Assembly: GCF_945957355.1 (NCBI RefSeq)
Contig: NZ_CAMFKM010000008.1
Coordinates: forward strand, 62,001 to 126,000
Direction: 5' to 3'
DNA length: 64,000 nucleotides
Source: an uncultured Reyranella sp.
Lineage (GTDB): Bacteria > Pseudomonadota > Alphaproteobacteria > Reyranellales > Reyranellaceae
Position numbers and translations under genes: made by a program. The notes below the pieces were generated by a model. That model ran no database searches, was not told the DNA's origin, and saw only the letters and a list, made by a program, of their open reading frames with translations. Below, piece after piece: positions 8,063 to 16,244 of the stretch; the stretch's first letter is position 1, and the number at the start of each line of letters is the position of its first letter.

Positions 8063-9415
8063 TCAATTCTTCGCCGACGCACGCACCAGTTCGCCGACAT
8101 CGTCCAGGCTGTCGATACGTTCGATGGCATCGTGCAGGCGACGGGTGCCGGCGGCGCCGAGCAGCGGCGTCACGAGACTGTCGAACTTGGTCTCGATCGC
8201 CTGGCGTTGCTTCGCGAGGTCGGCCCAGGGAATGCCGGAATCGTGAGTGACCTCGATGGTCGTTCCGTCGTCGAGCTGGATCGCCATCTCGGCCAGCGAG
8301 TGCGCCCAGTGCGGCTGGAACTCGATGGCCATCTTGTCGCGCAGCTCCTTGATGCGCGGCTCCTGGGTCACGGCCTCGTTGTAGGACTCGAGATTGGCCG
8401 TATCGACTCCGGTGAGTGCCATGGCCACGGTCTGGCGCAGCGAGAACTTGGCTTCGAGGCCCGTGGTCGGGTTGGGGATGTTGCAGACTTTGTCGGCGCC
8501 CGAGTCGATCCTGAGCAGGATCTTCTGCACCCGCTCGGGCGGGAAATTGTTCTTCAGCCGGATCTCCTTGGCGCACTCGATGGGCGCGTGCGTCAGATAG
8601 CAGGCCGCGTGGTACTTGAAGAGGTTGTTGCGGAGGTGCCAGCCGGACGGCGGCTCACCCAGCGCCGCCTCGGCGTTCAGATGATCGCTCTGCGACGAGG
8701 CAAAGCCCTGGTCGCATTCCAGCGAATCGCCGCGGGCTGTGAACCCCCTGGCGGCCAGGCGTGCGGCCCGCAAGCCATGCTCCGAGGCAGTGCCGGCGTG
8801 CAGCGGCTTGCACATCGTGCCGAAATTCGATTTGAGGCCGGCCGCCTGCGTCGCGGCGATGCCGAAGGCTACGGCGAGCTGCCGGTCGCTGAGGCCCAGC
8901 ATGCGGCCCGCAGCGGCTGCGGCCGAGAAGGAGCCGACCGTGCCGGTGACATGGAAACCCTTCTGGTAGTGGCTGGGCGCCACGAGCCGGCCGACACGGC
9001 CCGAGGTCTCGTAGCCCGCCACGAAGCTTTCGATGAATAGGCGCCCGGACGCTCCCATCTGTTCGCCGAGAGCGAGAAGGGCGGGAACGACGGTAACGGT
9101 GGGATGGCCACCCATCGAGAAGTTCACGTCGTCATAGTCGAGGGCGTGGCTGGCAGCGCCGTTGATCAGGGCGGCGGTGGACGGCAGCACTGTCTCGGAG
9201 CGCCCGACCAGCGTCGCGGGACCTTTGGCGCCATCCTCCAGCGCCTCGCTTACCAGGATGCCGGTCAGCTCTTCCTGAGCGCCGGCGATGGTGACGGCAA
9301 ACCAGTCGAGCAGGCACTGCCGGGTGCGCTCGACCAGATCCTCCGGCAGGTCCTGCCACGCCAGGGTGGCGGCGCGCTTGGCGATTTCGGCCGTAACCGG
9401 AACGACGGCAGCCAT
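8063..9415 (-). CDS. MmgE/PrpD family protein
   Basis: A 450-residue member of the MmgE/PrpD family, which includes 2-methylcitrate dehydratase and cis-aconitate decarboxylase. Typical features are DWFAVTIAGAQ near residue 37, NGAASHALDYDD near residue 81 and HPTVTVVPALLAL shortly after. The ATG at 9415 has a CAGGAGGAAATC ribosome binding site; an upstream in-frame extension is out of family character. It is the first gene of the seven-gene operon. The family assignment is firm, but whether it dehydrates, decarboxylates or isomerises its acid cannot be read from the sequence. Confidence 0.9.
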   Translation of the reverse strand: MAAVVPVTAEIAKRAATLAWQDLPEDLVERTRQCLLDWFAVTIAGAQEELTGILVSEALEDGAKGPATLVGRSETVLPSTAALINGAASHALDYDDVNFSMGGHPTVTVVPALLALGEQMGASGRLFIESFVAGYETSGRVGRLVAPSHYQKGFHVTGTVGSFSAAAAAGRMLGLSDRQLAVAFGIAATQAAGLKSNFGTMCKPLHAGTASEHGLRAARLAARGFTARGDSLECDQGFASSQSDHLNAEAALGEPPSGWHLRNNLFKYHAACYLTHAPIECAKEIRLKNNFPPERVQKILLRIDSGADKVCNIPNPTTGLEAKFSLRQTVAMALTGVDTANLESYNEAVTQEPRIKELRDKMAIEFQPHWAHSLAEMAIQLDDGTTIEVTHDSGIPWADLAKQRQAIETKFDSLVTPLLGAAGTRRLHDAIERIDSLDDVGELVRASAKN

Positions 9416-9509
9416 GATTTCCTCCTGAACCTTATTACGCAAGTGTCGGCCACCGCACGCCGCCTTGTCCACCATCTGGGCTTTCGCGCATCGATACGGC
9501 CCAGACACA

Positions 9510-9535
9510 ACAAAGCCGCCCGGAGGCGGCTTTGT
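9510..9535 (-). terminator. Intrinsic terminator hairpin between the small ORF and the MmgE/PrpD operon
   Basis: A perfect 11-bp stem (ACAAAGCCGCC with GGCGGCTTTGT) closes a 4-base loop. On the minus strand it is followed by a T-rich run (TTGTTGTGTC), so it fits termination of minus-strand transcription. It lies 20 bases after the stop of the 27-codon ORF and 95 bases before the MmgE/PrpD start. It could end a separate small transcript or act as an attenuator for the operon. Confidence 0.8.
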
Positions 9536-9555
9536 GCCGACTATCGGTGACCCCG

Positions 9556-9639
9556 TTACCGGCAGCACCAAGCCATTGCAGGAACGATCCTGGTGGCGGC
9601 AACTGCAGAGATCGCCGGCGTCGTGATGGTGTGGTTCAC
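9556..9639 (-). CDS. Small ORF (27 codons) with near-perfect Shine-Dalgarno sequence; possible leader peptide
   Basis: A GTG-started frame of 27 codons ending TAA. Immediately upstream is GAAAGGAGGTGATCC, complementary to essentially the whole 3' tail of 16S rRNA, which is far stronger than any other ribosome binding site in the window. The peptide begins MNHTITTP and ends RIVPAMAWCCR, with Trp-Cys-Cys-Arg as the last four codons, and is followed by an intrinsic terminator. This layout (strong site, short ORF, rare-amino-acid cluster, hairpin) resembles an attenuation leader, but could also be a stand-alone microprotein. No family was recognised. Confidence 0.65.
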   Translation of the reverse strand: MNHTITTPAISAVAATRIVPAMAWCCR

Positions 9640-9699
9640 AGGATCACCTCCTTTCGATGTTGATGGGAGGTTGAGCGTCGCACAGCGGGGGCGGCCTGC

Positions 9700-10305
9700 C
9701 TAGAGTTTCTTCGCGACGATATGGAAGATGTGCCAGTGCTTGGCGTTGCCGCGCGGCGTGACGCCATCGGCTTCCTCCTCGCCGAACATCTCCACCTCGA
9801 AGCCCTGGAGCAGGCCAAGCGCTTCCTCGCGCGAGACGAAGGTCATGCCGGGACGACCGGCCCAGCTGTCGCGCGGCCCGTACCATTGGCCCGAGAAGCG
9901 GCCGCCCGGGGGAAGGGCTTCGCGGATGCGCTCCCAGGTTCGGTGGAAGGCTTTAGGTTCGCAAAGGGGCATGGCGAAACTCGAATTCACGAGACGGACG
10001 CCGAGCGGGATCGGGACCTCCTCGAGCCGCGCATTTACCGGCGTCACGTCGCAACCTTCCGGCAGGTTGCGGGCCTGTAGTTGTCGCAGCGCCTCGGGCT
10101 CGGCGTCGACGGCGATGACCTTCCAGCCGCGGCGCAACTCCTCGATCACGTCGCGTCCGTCGCCGCAGCCGAGATCCATGACGAGGGCGTCAGGCGGTGC
10201 GTCGCCGAACGCATCGAGCGCGGCGAGCAGCGTCTTGCGCGGCGGACGATCGCGAAGCTGCTGGTAATACGCCGCCCATCCGGCGGATCGACTGCTTTCC
10301 GTCAT
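9700..10305 (-). CDS. Class I SAM-dependent methyltransferase
   Basis: A 201-residue methyltransferase. The SAM-binding motif I is VMDLGCGDGRDVIEEL, followed by an acidic residue at the end of strand 2 (IAVDAEPEAL) and a late LPPGGRFSGQWYGPRD segment. It resembles TehB/tellurite-type small methyltransferases, but the substrate is unknown. The ATG at 10305 was preferred because a longer in-frame extension would run across the promoter region of the divergent ABC operon. About 60 bases separate its stop from the start of the small ORF. Confidence 0.82.
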   Translation of the reverse strand: MTESSRSAGWAAYYQQLRDRPPRKTLLAALDAFGDAPPDALVMDLGCGDGRDVIEELRRGWKVIAVDAEPEALRQLQARNLPEGCDVTPVNARLEEVPIPLGVRLVNSSFAMPLCEPKAFHRTWERIREALPPGGRFSGQWYGPRDSWAGRPGMTFVSREEALGLLQGFEVEMFGEEEADGVTPRGNAKHWHIFHIVAKKL

Positions 10306-10399
10306 GCGCGTTCTCTTGCTCTCCGGCGCTTGTGATGGCGCGCGTCGTATGATCGTATCGCAAACCATAACTAACGAATTAACGATCTGGGAGGAACTG

Positions 10400-11425
10400 A
10401 TGAAGAGGTTGGGAAGCCTTGTCGTGGCCTTCGCGCTGGCCGCTGCGTTCTTGCCGCTGGCGGCGCGCGCGGACATGAATGCGCTCGTTGACGCCGCCAA
10501 GAAGGAAGGCGAACTCACCTGGTACGTTGCCCACTACACGTCCGAAGGGGCGGAGGACCTGGGACGCGGCTTCACAGAGATGTACGGCATCAAGGTCAAT
10601 GTCGTGCGGACGACGGCGCAGGTCGCCTATCAGCGGCTCCTGCAGGACCTCAAGAACAACCAGACGATCTGCGACGTCTTCTCGTCGACAGATCTCGGTC
10701 ACTATGCCCGCCTGAAGGCGGAAGGCCGCTTAGACAAGTATGTGCCGGAGAACATGTCGAAGATCTCTCCGGTGTTCCAGAACTTCGACCCCGACGGCTT
10801 CTATCAGACCACGGCGGCTGGCATGGTCGTGCTCACCTACAACACCACGAAGGTGAAGGCAGAGGACGCGCCCAAGAAATGGGAAGACCTGCTCGACATC
10901 AAATGGAAGGGCAAGGTCTCGACCGGCCATCCGGGCTTCTCGGGGTATGTCGGGACCTGGGTGCTCTCGATGAAGAAGCTCTACGGTTGGCAGTATTTCG
11001 ACAAGCTCGAGAAGAACAAGCCGCAGATCGGTCGTTCGATCAACGACACGGTGACGGCGCTGAACGCCGGCGAGCGTCAGGTGGCGGCGGGTTCGGATGG
11101 TTCGACGCTGTTCAGCGCGTCGCGCGGCAATCCGCTGGCCGTGGTGTATCCGTCCGACGGGGCGGTTCTCATCATCTCGCCGTCGGCGATCATGAAGGGA
11201 ACAAAGCATCCCAACTCCGCCAAGCTCTTCATGGAGTACCTCTACACGATCGAGGCGTCGAAGATTAACGCCAAGCACTTCGGCATCCCGATGCGCCCCG
11301 AGGTGCCGTCGCCTCCGGGTGCCAAGCCGATCAACGAGATCAAGGTGATCCGGCCGACCGTTGCGGAAGTCGACAAGGGCATCCCGGAAGTGATCGAGCA
11401 GTGGCGCGACACGTTCGGCAACTGA
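10400..11425 (+). CDS. Fbp/AfuA-type ABC transporter substrate-binding protein
   Basis: A 341-residue periplasmic binding protein of the extracellular solute-binding family 1 type. The ATG at 10400 has a GGAGGAAC site and starts a signal peptide ending AARADMN. Family features include DAAKKEGELTWY near the N-terminus and PLAVVYPSDGAVLI near residue 240. The adjacent tyrosine pair that binds ferric iron in FbpA was not seen, so iron is not supported as ligand. It is the first gene of a probable operon with the permease, ATPase and acyl-CoA genes, so an organic anion is more likely. Confidence 0.87.
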   Translation: MKRLGSLVVAFALAAAFLPLAARADMNALVDAAKKEGELTWYVAHYTSEGAEDLGRGFTEMYGIKVNVVRTTAQVAYQRLLQDLKNNQTICDVFSSTDLGHYARLKAEGRLDKYVPENMSKISPVFQNFDPDGFYQTTAAGMVVLTYNTTKVKAEDAPKKWEDLLDIKWKGKVSTGHPGFSGYVGTWVLSMKKLYGWQYFDKLEKNKPQIGRSINDTVTALNAGERQVAAGSDGSTLFSASRGNPLAVVYPSDGAVLIISPSAIMKGTKHPNSAKLFMEYLYTIEASKINAKHFGIPMRPEVPSPPGAKPINEIKVIRPTVAEVDKGIPEVIEQWRDTFGN

Positions 11426-11441
11426 ACGTCGGCGCCCGAAC

Positions 11442-13175
11442 ATGTCGGTAACGGCTCCGGCGATCGACGCGATGCCGGTGCGCCCCGTGCGCACCAGCAG
11501 CTTCGATTCGTCCTGGCTCCTGTGGATCGCGATCATCGCGGTCCTCCTGTTCCTGGTCGTGAGTCCGTTCGTCTATCTGGTCATCACCAGCTTCCAGGCG
11601 GAGCGCACGGGCGACTTCACCCTGTCGAACTATGCGACCGCCTATGGACGCGCCCGCTACGTCGAAGCCCTGTTCAATTCGCTCAAGCTCGGCGCCGTGT
11701 CCGCTTTGCTGGCGGGCATCTTCGCGGTTCCGCTGGCCTGGGCCGTGGCACGCACCAACATGCCGGGCCGCGGGCTCACCCGCATGCTGGTGCTGGCGAC
11801 CTTCATCACGCCGCCCTACACGGGCGCCGTCGCGTGGATCCTGCTGGCCGGCCCGAATGCCGGCTGGCTGAACCGCTTCTACATGATGGCGACCGGAGCG
11901 GAGGCGGGGCCCTTCAACATCTATAGCTTCACCGGTCTCGCCGTCGTCATCGCGCTCTATTCCTTCCCCTACATCTTCATCTTCACGACGGCGGCGCTCG
12001 AGCTGGTGTCGTCGGAGATGGAGGATGCCGCCAACATCCTGGGGGCGGGACCGTGGCGGACCATGCGCAAGGTGACCCTGCCGCTGGCGTTGCCGGCCAT
12101 CCTGGGCGGCATGATCATCTGCTTCCTGGAAGCGATCGCCCTGTTCGGCTCGCCCGCGATGATCGCCATTCCGGCGCGCTTCAACGTGGTGACGACACAG
12201 CTCTTCCAGTTCTTCGGCAACCCCGTGCGGGTCGAGGTGGCCGCGGCCTATGCCATGCCGCTGCTGGGCGTCACGATCCTGCTGGTGCTGGTCCAGCGGC
12301 TGATCGTGCGGCGCAAGGGTTTCGTGGCGCTGACCGGCAAGGGCGGCGAGCGGCGTCCGATCCTGCTCGGCCGCTGGCGCTGGGTCGTGTTCGGCTACGC
12401 AATGTTCGTTGCGGCGCTGGCGGTATTCCTCCCCTACATCTTCCTGATCCAGTCGGCCTTCGCCAAGGCCTGGGGGCGCGGCTTCGCCCTCGACAACATC
12501 ACGTGGGCGAACTTCCACTTCATCCTCTTCGAGCACGCGACGGCCGCCCAGTCGGTCATCAATAGCTTCGTCTATGGCGGGATCAGCGCCACCGTCGCGG
12601 TGTTCCTGACCCTGGGCGTGGCCTATATCGTCGCGCGGCGACTGATCCCCTTCGGTGGCGTGCTGGGCTTTCTCTGCGTGGCGCCGTTCGTGATCCCCGG
12701 GGTGGTGCTGGCGATCGGCTTTTACGCCGCCTACGCGCCGCCGCCGCTGGCGCTCTATGGCACGGCGCTAATCATGATCCTGGCCTTCACCACACGCTTT
12801 CTGCCGGTGGGCTACGTCAATGCCAGTGCCGCCATCAACAGCCTCAACCCGGAGATGGAAGAGGCGGTACGCGTGCTGGGCGGCAGCCGGCTGACGGCGC
12901 TGCGGCGTGTGGTGGCTCCGCTGCTCAAGCGAAACATGATGGGCGCCTGGCTTTTGATCTTCATTCCGGCGACGCGCGAACTGTCGGCGGCGATCTTCCT
13001 CTATGGCCCCAACACGAAGGTGGCATCCGTCATGATCTTCGACATGAGCGAGGAGGGGAATTTCGAACGCCTCGCCGCACTGGCTCTGGTCTTGCAGGTG
13101 CTGACCCTGCCGCTCCTCTGGATCGGCCAAAAGGCCCTGGGCCGCGACTTCATGCTGAGGCGTAACGCGACATGA
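11442..13175 (+). CDS. ABC transporter permease, two fused permease domains (FbpB/ThiP type)
   Basis: A 577-residue inner membrane protein with two homologous binding-protein-dependent permease domains, as in FbpB/AfuB-type importers. Each half has about six hydrophobic segments and an EAA-type cytoplasmic loop: EMEDAANILGAGPWRTMRKVTLPLALPAI in abbreviated form near residue 195, and EMEEAVRVLGGSRLTALRR near residue 475. It begins 16 bases after the binding protein stop and its stop overlaps the ATPase start by four bases (ATGA). Confidence 0.92.
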   Translation: MSVTAPAIDAMPVRPVRTSSFDSSWLLWIAIIAVLLFLVVSPFVYLVITSFQAERTGDFTLSNYATAYGRARYVEALFNSLKLGAVSALLAGIFAVPLAWAVARTNMPGRGLTRMLVLATFITPPYTGAVAWILLAGPNAGWLNRFYMMATGAEAGPFNIYSFTGLAVVIALYSFPYIFIFTTAALELVSSEMEDAANILGAGPWRTMRKVTLPLALPAILGGMIICFLEAIALFGSPAMIAIPARFNVVTTQLFQFFGNPVRVEVAAAYAMPLLGVTILLVLVQRLIVRRKGFVALTGKGGERRPILLGRWRWVVFGYAMFVAALAVFLPYIFLIQSAFAKAWGRGFALDNITWANFHFILFEHATAAQSVINSFVYGGISATVAVFLTLGVAYIVARRLIPFGGVLGFLCVAPFVIPGVVLAIGFYAAYAPPPLALYGTALIMILAFTTRFLPVGYVNASAAINSLNPEMEEAVRVLGGSRLTALRRVVAPLLKRNMMGAWLLIFIPATRELSAAIFLYGPNTKVASVMIFDMSEEGNFERLAALALVLQVLTLPLLWIGQKALGRDFMLRRNAT

Positions 13176-14233
13176 GCAAGCTGGTTTTGAAGAACGTCGC
13201 CAAGCGCTACGGCGCGTTCGAGGCGGTGGCGGATTTCTCGCTGGAACTTGCCCCGGGCGAATTCGTCTCTTTGCTGGGCCCGTCGGGCTGCGGCAAGACC
13301 ACGACCCTGCGCATGATCGCGGGCTTCATGCCGCCGAGCGGCGGCAGCATCGAGATGGACGGCAAGCAGATTTCCTCTGCCTCGGGTGTCGTGCCGCCCG
13401 AGCATCGCCGCATGTCGATGATCTTCCAGAGCTACGCCATCTGGCCCAACATGACGGTGGGCGAGAATGTCGGCTTCGGCCTGCAGATCCGGAAGCTGTC
13501 GCGCGCCGAGATCGACCGCCGGGTCGACAAGATCCTGGACGTCGTCCAGATGCGCAACCTCAAGGGCCGATACCCGGCCGAGCTGTCGGGCGGCCAGCAG
13601 CAGAGGGTGGCCCTGGCCCGCGCCATCGTCGTCGAGCCCGAGGTGCTGCTGCTCGACGAGCCGCTGTCGAATCTCGACGCCAACCTGCGCGAGGAGATGC
13701 GCTTCGAGATCCGCCGGCTGCACGATGAATTCAAAATCACGACCGTTTACGTCACCCACGACCAGTCCGAGGCGATGGTGACCTCGGACCGGATCGTCGT
13801 GATGAACAAGGGCAAGATCGAGCAGATCGATGCACCGCATGTGCTCTACGGACGCCCAAAGAGCCGCTTCGTGGCCGGTTTCATCGGCCGCACGAACTTC
13901 GTCGAAGGCACCTTGCAGGGAAACGAGGTACGCTTCGACGGCTTCGGTGCGCCCGCCGCGGCGCTCGAGGGAGCGGCCGGCAGCGGGAAGCTCCTGTATT
14001 CGCTGCGCCCGCAGGCGATCGGTCTTTCGACCCGGAAGCCGGGTGCCCCTGGCCTCGCGATCGAGGCCGAGATCGTCGACCGCTCCTATCTCGGCGAATA
14101 TTGGGACTATCAGGTCCGACCGCAGGGCGGCACGAAGCCGTTGCGCGTGTCGACGGCGCCGACCGCCGTTTTCGAGGTCGGCGGCCGCGTCTGGCTGGAG
14201 ATCGCGCCGTCCGCCATGGTACGGGTAGAGTAG
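13172..14233 (+). CDS. ABC transporter ATP-binding protein (FbpC/PotA type)
   Basis: A 353-residue ATPase that powers the adjacent importer. Walker A is GPSGCGKT at residues 36-43, the signature is LSGGQQQRVALARA, and Walker B is VLLLDEPLSNLD, followed by the switch histidine in TVYVTHDQSEA. A C-terminal TOBE-like region of about 120 residues follows. The ATG overlaps the permease stop (ATGA), so expression is coupled. Confidence 0.93.
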   Translation: MSKLVLKNVAKRYGAFEAVADFSLELAPGEFVSLLGPSGCGKTTTLRMIAGFMPPSGGSIEMDGKQISSASGVVPPEHRRMSMIFQSYAIWPNMTVGENVGFGLQIRKLSRAEIDRRVDKILDVVQMRNLKGRYPAELSGGQQQRVALARAIVVEPEVLLLDEPLSNLDANLREEMRFEIRRLHDEFKITTVYVTHDQSEAMVTSDRIVVMNKGKIEQIDAPHVLYGRPKSRFVAGFIGRTNFVEGTLQGNEVRFDGFGAPAAALEGAAGSGKLLYSLRPQAIGLSTRKPGAPGLAIEAEIVDRSYLGEYWDYQVRPQGGTKPLRVSTAPTAVFEVGGRVWLEIAPSAMVRVE

Positions 14234-14255
14234 CTTCCAAACGTAGAGTGAGAGC

Positions 14256-15434
14256 ATGACCGCAGGACCGCTAGCCCGTTTCAAAGTCCTCGACCTGACG
14301 CGCGTGCGTGCCGGTCCGACCGCCGTGCGCTACCTCGCCGACTGGGGCGCGGACTGCATCAAGGTCGAGATGCCGCCGTCGGCCGGCGAGATGGACATGG
14401 GCGGGCCGCGCCATGGACCGGACTTCCAGAACCTGCATCGCAACAAGCGGTCGATCACGCTCAACCTCAAGGAGCCGGACGGCAAGGCCGTCTTCATGAA
14501 GCTGGTGGAGCAGGCCGACGTGGTGGTCGAGAACTACCGCGCCGACGTGAAATTCCGCCTGGGCATCGACTATGAGAGCCTTAAGAAGGTGAACCCGCGC
14601 ATCGTCCTCGGATCGATCTCGGGCTTCGGCCAGGACGGGCCATATGCCGAGCGCGCCGGCTTCGACCAGATCGCCCAGGGAATGGGCGGCCTGATGATGG
14701 TGACCGGCAATCCGGGCGAGGGCCCGATGCGGGCCGGCATCGCCGTGGCTGACGTGGGCGCGGGTCTACACTGCGCCATCGGCATCCTGATCGCGTTGCT
14801 GGAGCGCGAGACGTCGGGGCAGGGCCAGTGGGTGTCGAGCTCGCTGCTGCAGGCTATGATCTCGATGTGTGACTTCCAGGCGGCGCGTTGGACCATGTCG
14901 AAGGAAGTGCCCGGCCAGGCCGGCAACAATCATCCGACCTCGATTCCGACCGGCGTCTTCAAGACCAAGGACGGCTACATCAACATCGCGGCGTCCGGCG
15001 GCCACATCTACAAGCGCTTCTGCGAGGCGGTGAATTCACCGGAACTCTACACGGACGAGCGGTTCAGCACCGACAAGGCACGCGCGAAGAACCGCGACGC
15101 GCTGAACGACGAGATCAACAAGCGTGTGGCGCAGTACAGCAGCGCCGACCTGGTCGAGAAGCTGAACAAGGCAGGCGTCCCCGCAGGCCCGATCTACAAG
15201 ATGGACGAGATGTTCGCCGATCCCCAGGTCAAGCACCTGAAGATGGCCCATCCCGTGCACTCGCCCAAGCTGGGCGACATCGAGCTGATAGGCCAGGCCA
15301 TCAACATGAGCCGCACGCCGTTCGAGATGAAGACGGCGACGCCGGAGCAGGGCGAGCATACCGACGCCGTGCTGAAGGAGGCCGGGTTCGATGACGCGGC
15401 CATCGCCGACTTCCGCAAGCGGGGCGTGATCTGA
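14256..15434 (+). CDS. CaiB/BaiF (class III) CoA-transferase
   Basis: A 392-residue CoA-transferase. The catalytic aspartate is D166 in AGIAVADVGAGL, and the N-terminal segments VLDLTRVRAGP and VENYRADVKFRLGIDY are typical of the formyl-CoA transferase group. It has a GAGAG ribosome binding site and lies 22 bases after the ATPase gene. It would activate the imported acid as a CoA ester for the enoyl-CoA hydratase encoded next; the acid is unknown. Confidence 0.91.
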   Translation: MTAGPLARFKVLDLTRVRAGPTAVRYLADWGADCIKVEMPPSAGEMDMGGPRHGPDFQNLHRNKRSITLNLKEPDGKAVFMKLVEQADVVVENYRADVKFRLGIDYESLKKVNPRIVLGSISGFGQDGPYAERAGFDQIAQGMGGLMMVTGNPGEGPMRAGIAVADVGAGLHCAIGILIALLERETSGQGQWVSSSLLQAMISMCDFQAARWTMSKEVPGQAGNNHPTSIPTGVFKTKDGYINIAASGGHIYKRFCEAVNSPELYTDERFSTDKARAKNRDALNDEINKRVAQYSSADLVEKLNKAGVPAGPIYKMDEMFADPQVKHLKMAHPVHSPKLGDIELIGQAINMSRTPFEMKTATPEQGEHTDAVLKEAGFDDAAIADFRKRGVI

Positions 15435-15436
15435 GC

Positions 15437-16231
15437 ATGATCAGCCCGACGCCGAACATGATCGCGGAGAAGGTGGGACCGGTCGGCCGGCTCATCTTCA
15501 ACAAGCCGCACAAGCACAACGCCACCTCGACCGACATGTGGGAGGCGATTCCGGTCATTCTCGATGAGTTTGAGAAGGACCCGGCGATCCGCGTCGTGGT
15601 CGTCACCGGCGCGGGCGACAAGGCCTTCGTCTCGGGCGCCGATATCTCGGAATTCGAGAAGGCACGCAACACGCCGGAGCAGGTCGCCTACTACGACAAG
15701 ATCGGTGAGGCGGCCAACCGGCGCCTAAACAAGTGCTCCAAGCCCACGATCGCGCGTATCCGCGGCTACTGCATCGGCGGCGGGCTGGCGGTGTCGCTGC
15801 TCTGCGACATCCGCATCGCCTCGGAGGACAGCAAGTTCGGCGTACCGGCCGCCCGCCTCGGACTGGGCTATCGCGCCAGCGGGCTGAAGATCCTGACCGA
15901 CCTCGTGGGCCCGTCCCACGCCAAGGAGATCTTCTTCACCGCACGGCACTTCAATGCCCAGGAAGCTTTCGGCATGGGGCTGGTCACGCGCGTCGTGCCC
16001 GATTCCGAGCTCGATTCCTACGTCGACAACTACTGCCGGATGATCGGCGAGAATGCACCGCTCACCATGCATGCCGCCAAGCGCACGATCGAGGAGCTGA
16101 CGCGCCTCGACGGCGAGCCGGACTTCGCCCACCTCAACGAGCTGGTGAAGAAGTGCTTCGATTCCGAGGATTACATCGAGGGCCGCACGGCCTTCATGGA
16201 GAAGCGTAAGCCGGTATTCAAAGGACGCTGA
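15437..16231 (+). CDS. Enoyl-CoA hydratase/isomerase family protein
   Basis: A 264-residue crotonase-fold protein. The oxyanion-hole segments are visible as VSGADISEFEK near residue 58 and IRGYCIGGGLAVSLLCDIRIAS near residue 105. Hydratase-type acid/base glutamates at the usual positions are not both obvious, so it may be a hydratase, isomerase or another crotonase activity. It starts two bases after the CoA-transferase stop, so the pair is almost certainly co-transcribed. Confidence 0.9.
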   Translation: MISPTPNMIAEKVGPVGRLIFNKPHKHNATSTDMWEAIPVILDEFEKDPAIRVVVVTGAGDKAFVSGADISEFEKARNTPEQVAYYDKIGEAANRRLNKCSKPTIARIRGYCIGGGLAVSLLCDIRIASEDSKFGVPAARLGLGYRASGLKILTDLVGPSHAKEIFFTARHFNAQEAFGMGLVTRVVPDSELDSYVDNYCRMIGENAPLTMHAAKRTIEELTRLDGEPDFAHLNELVKKCFDSEDYIEGRTAFMEKRKPVFKGR

Positions 16232-16244
16232 ACAGGAGACGGCG

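Noticed and set aside
9641..9655. Plus-strand GGATCACCTCCTTTC, identical to the 3' end of 16S rRNA
   Set aside because: No rRNA sequence flanks it; it is simply the reverse complement of a very strong ribosome binding site for the minus-strand small ORF.
10400..14233. Annotation of the ABC importer as ferric iron transport
   Set aside because: The receptor has no adjacent tyrosine pair for iron, and its neighbours are acyl-CoA enzymes, so only the structural class is claimed.
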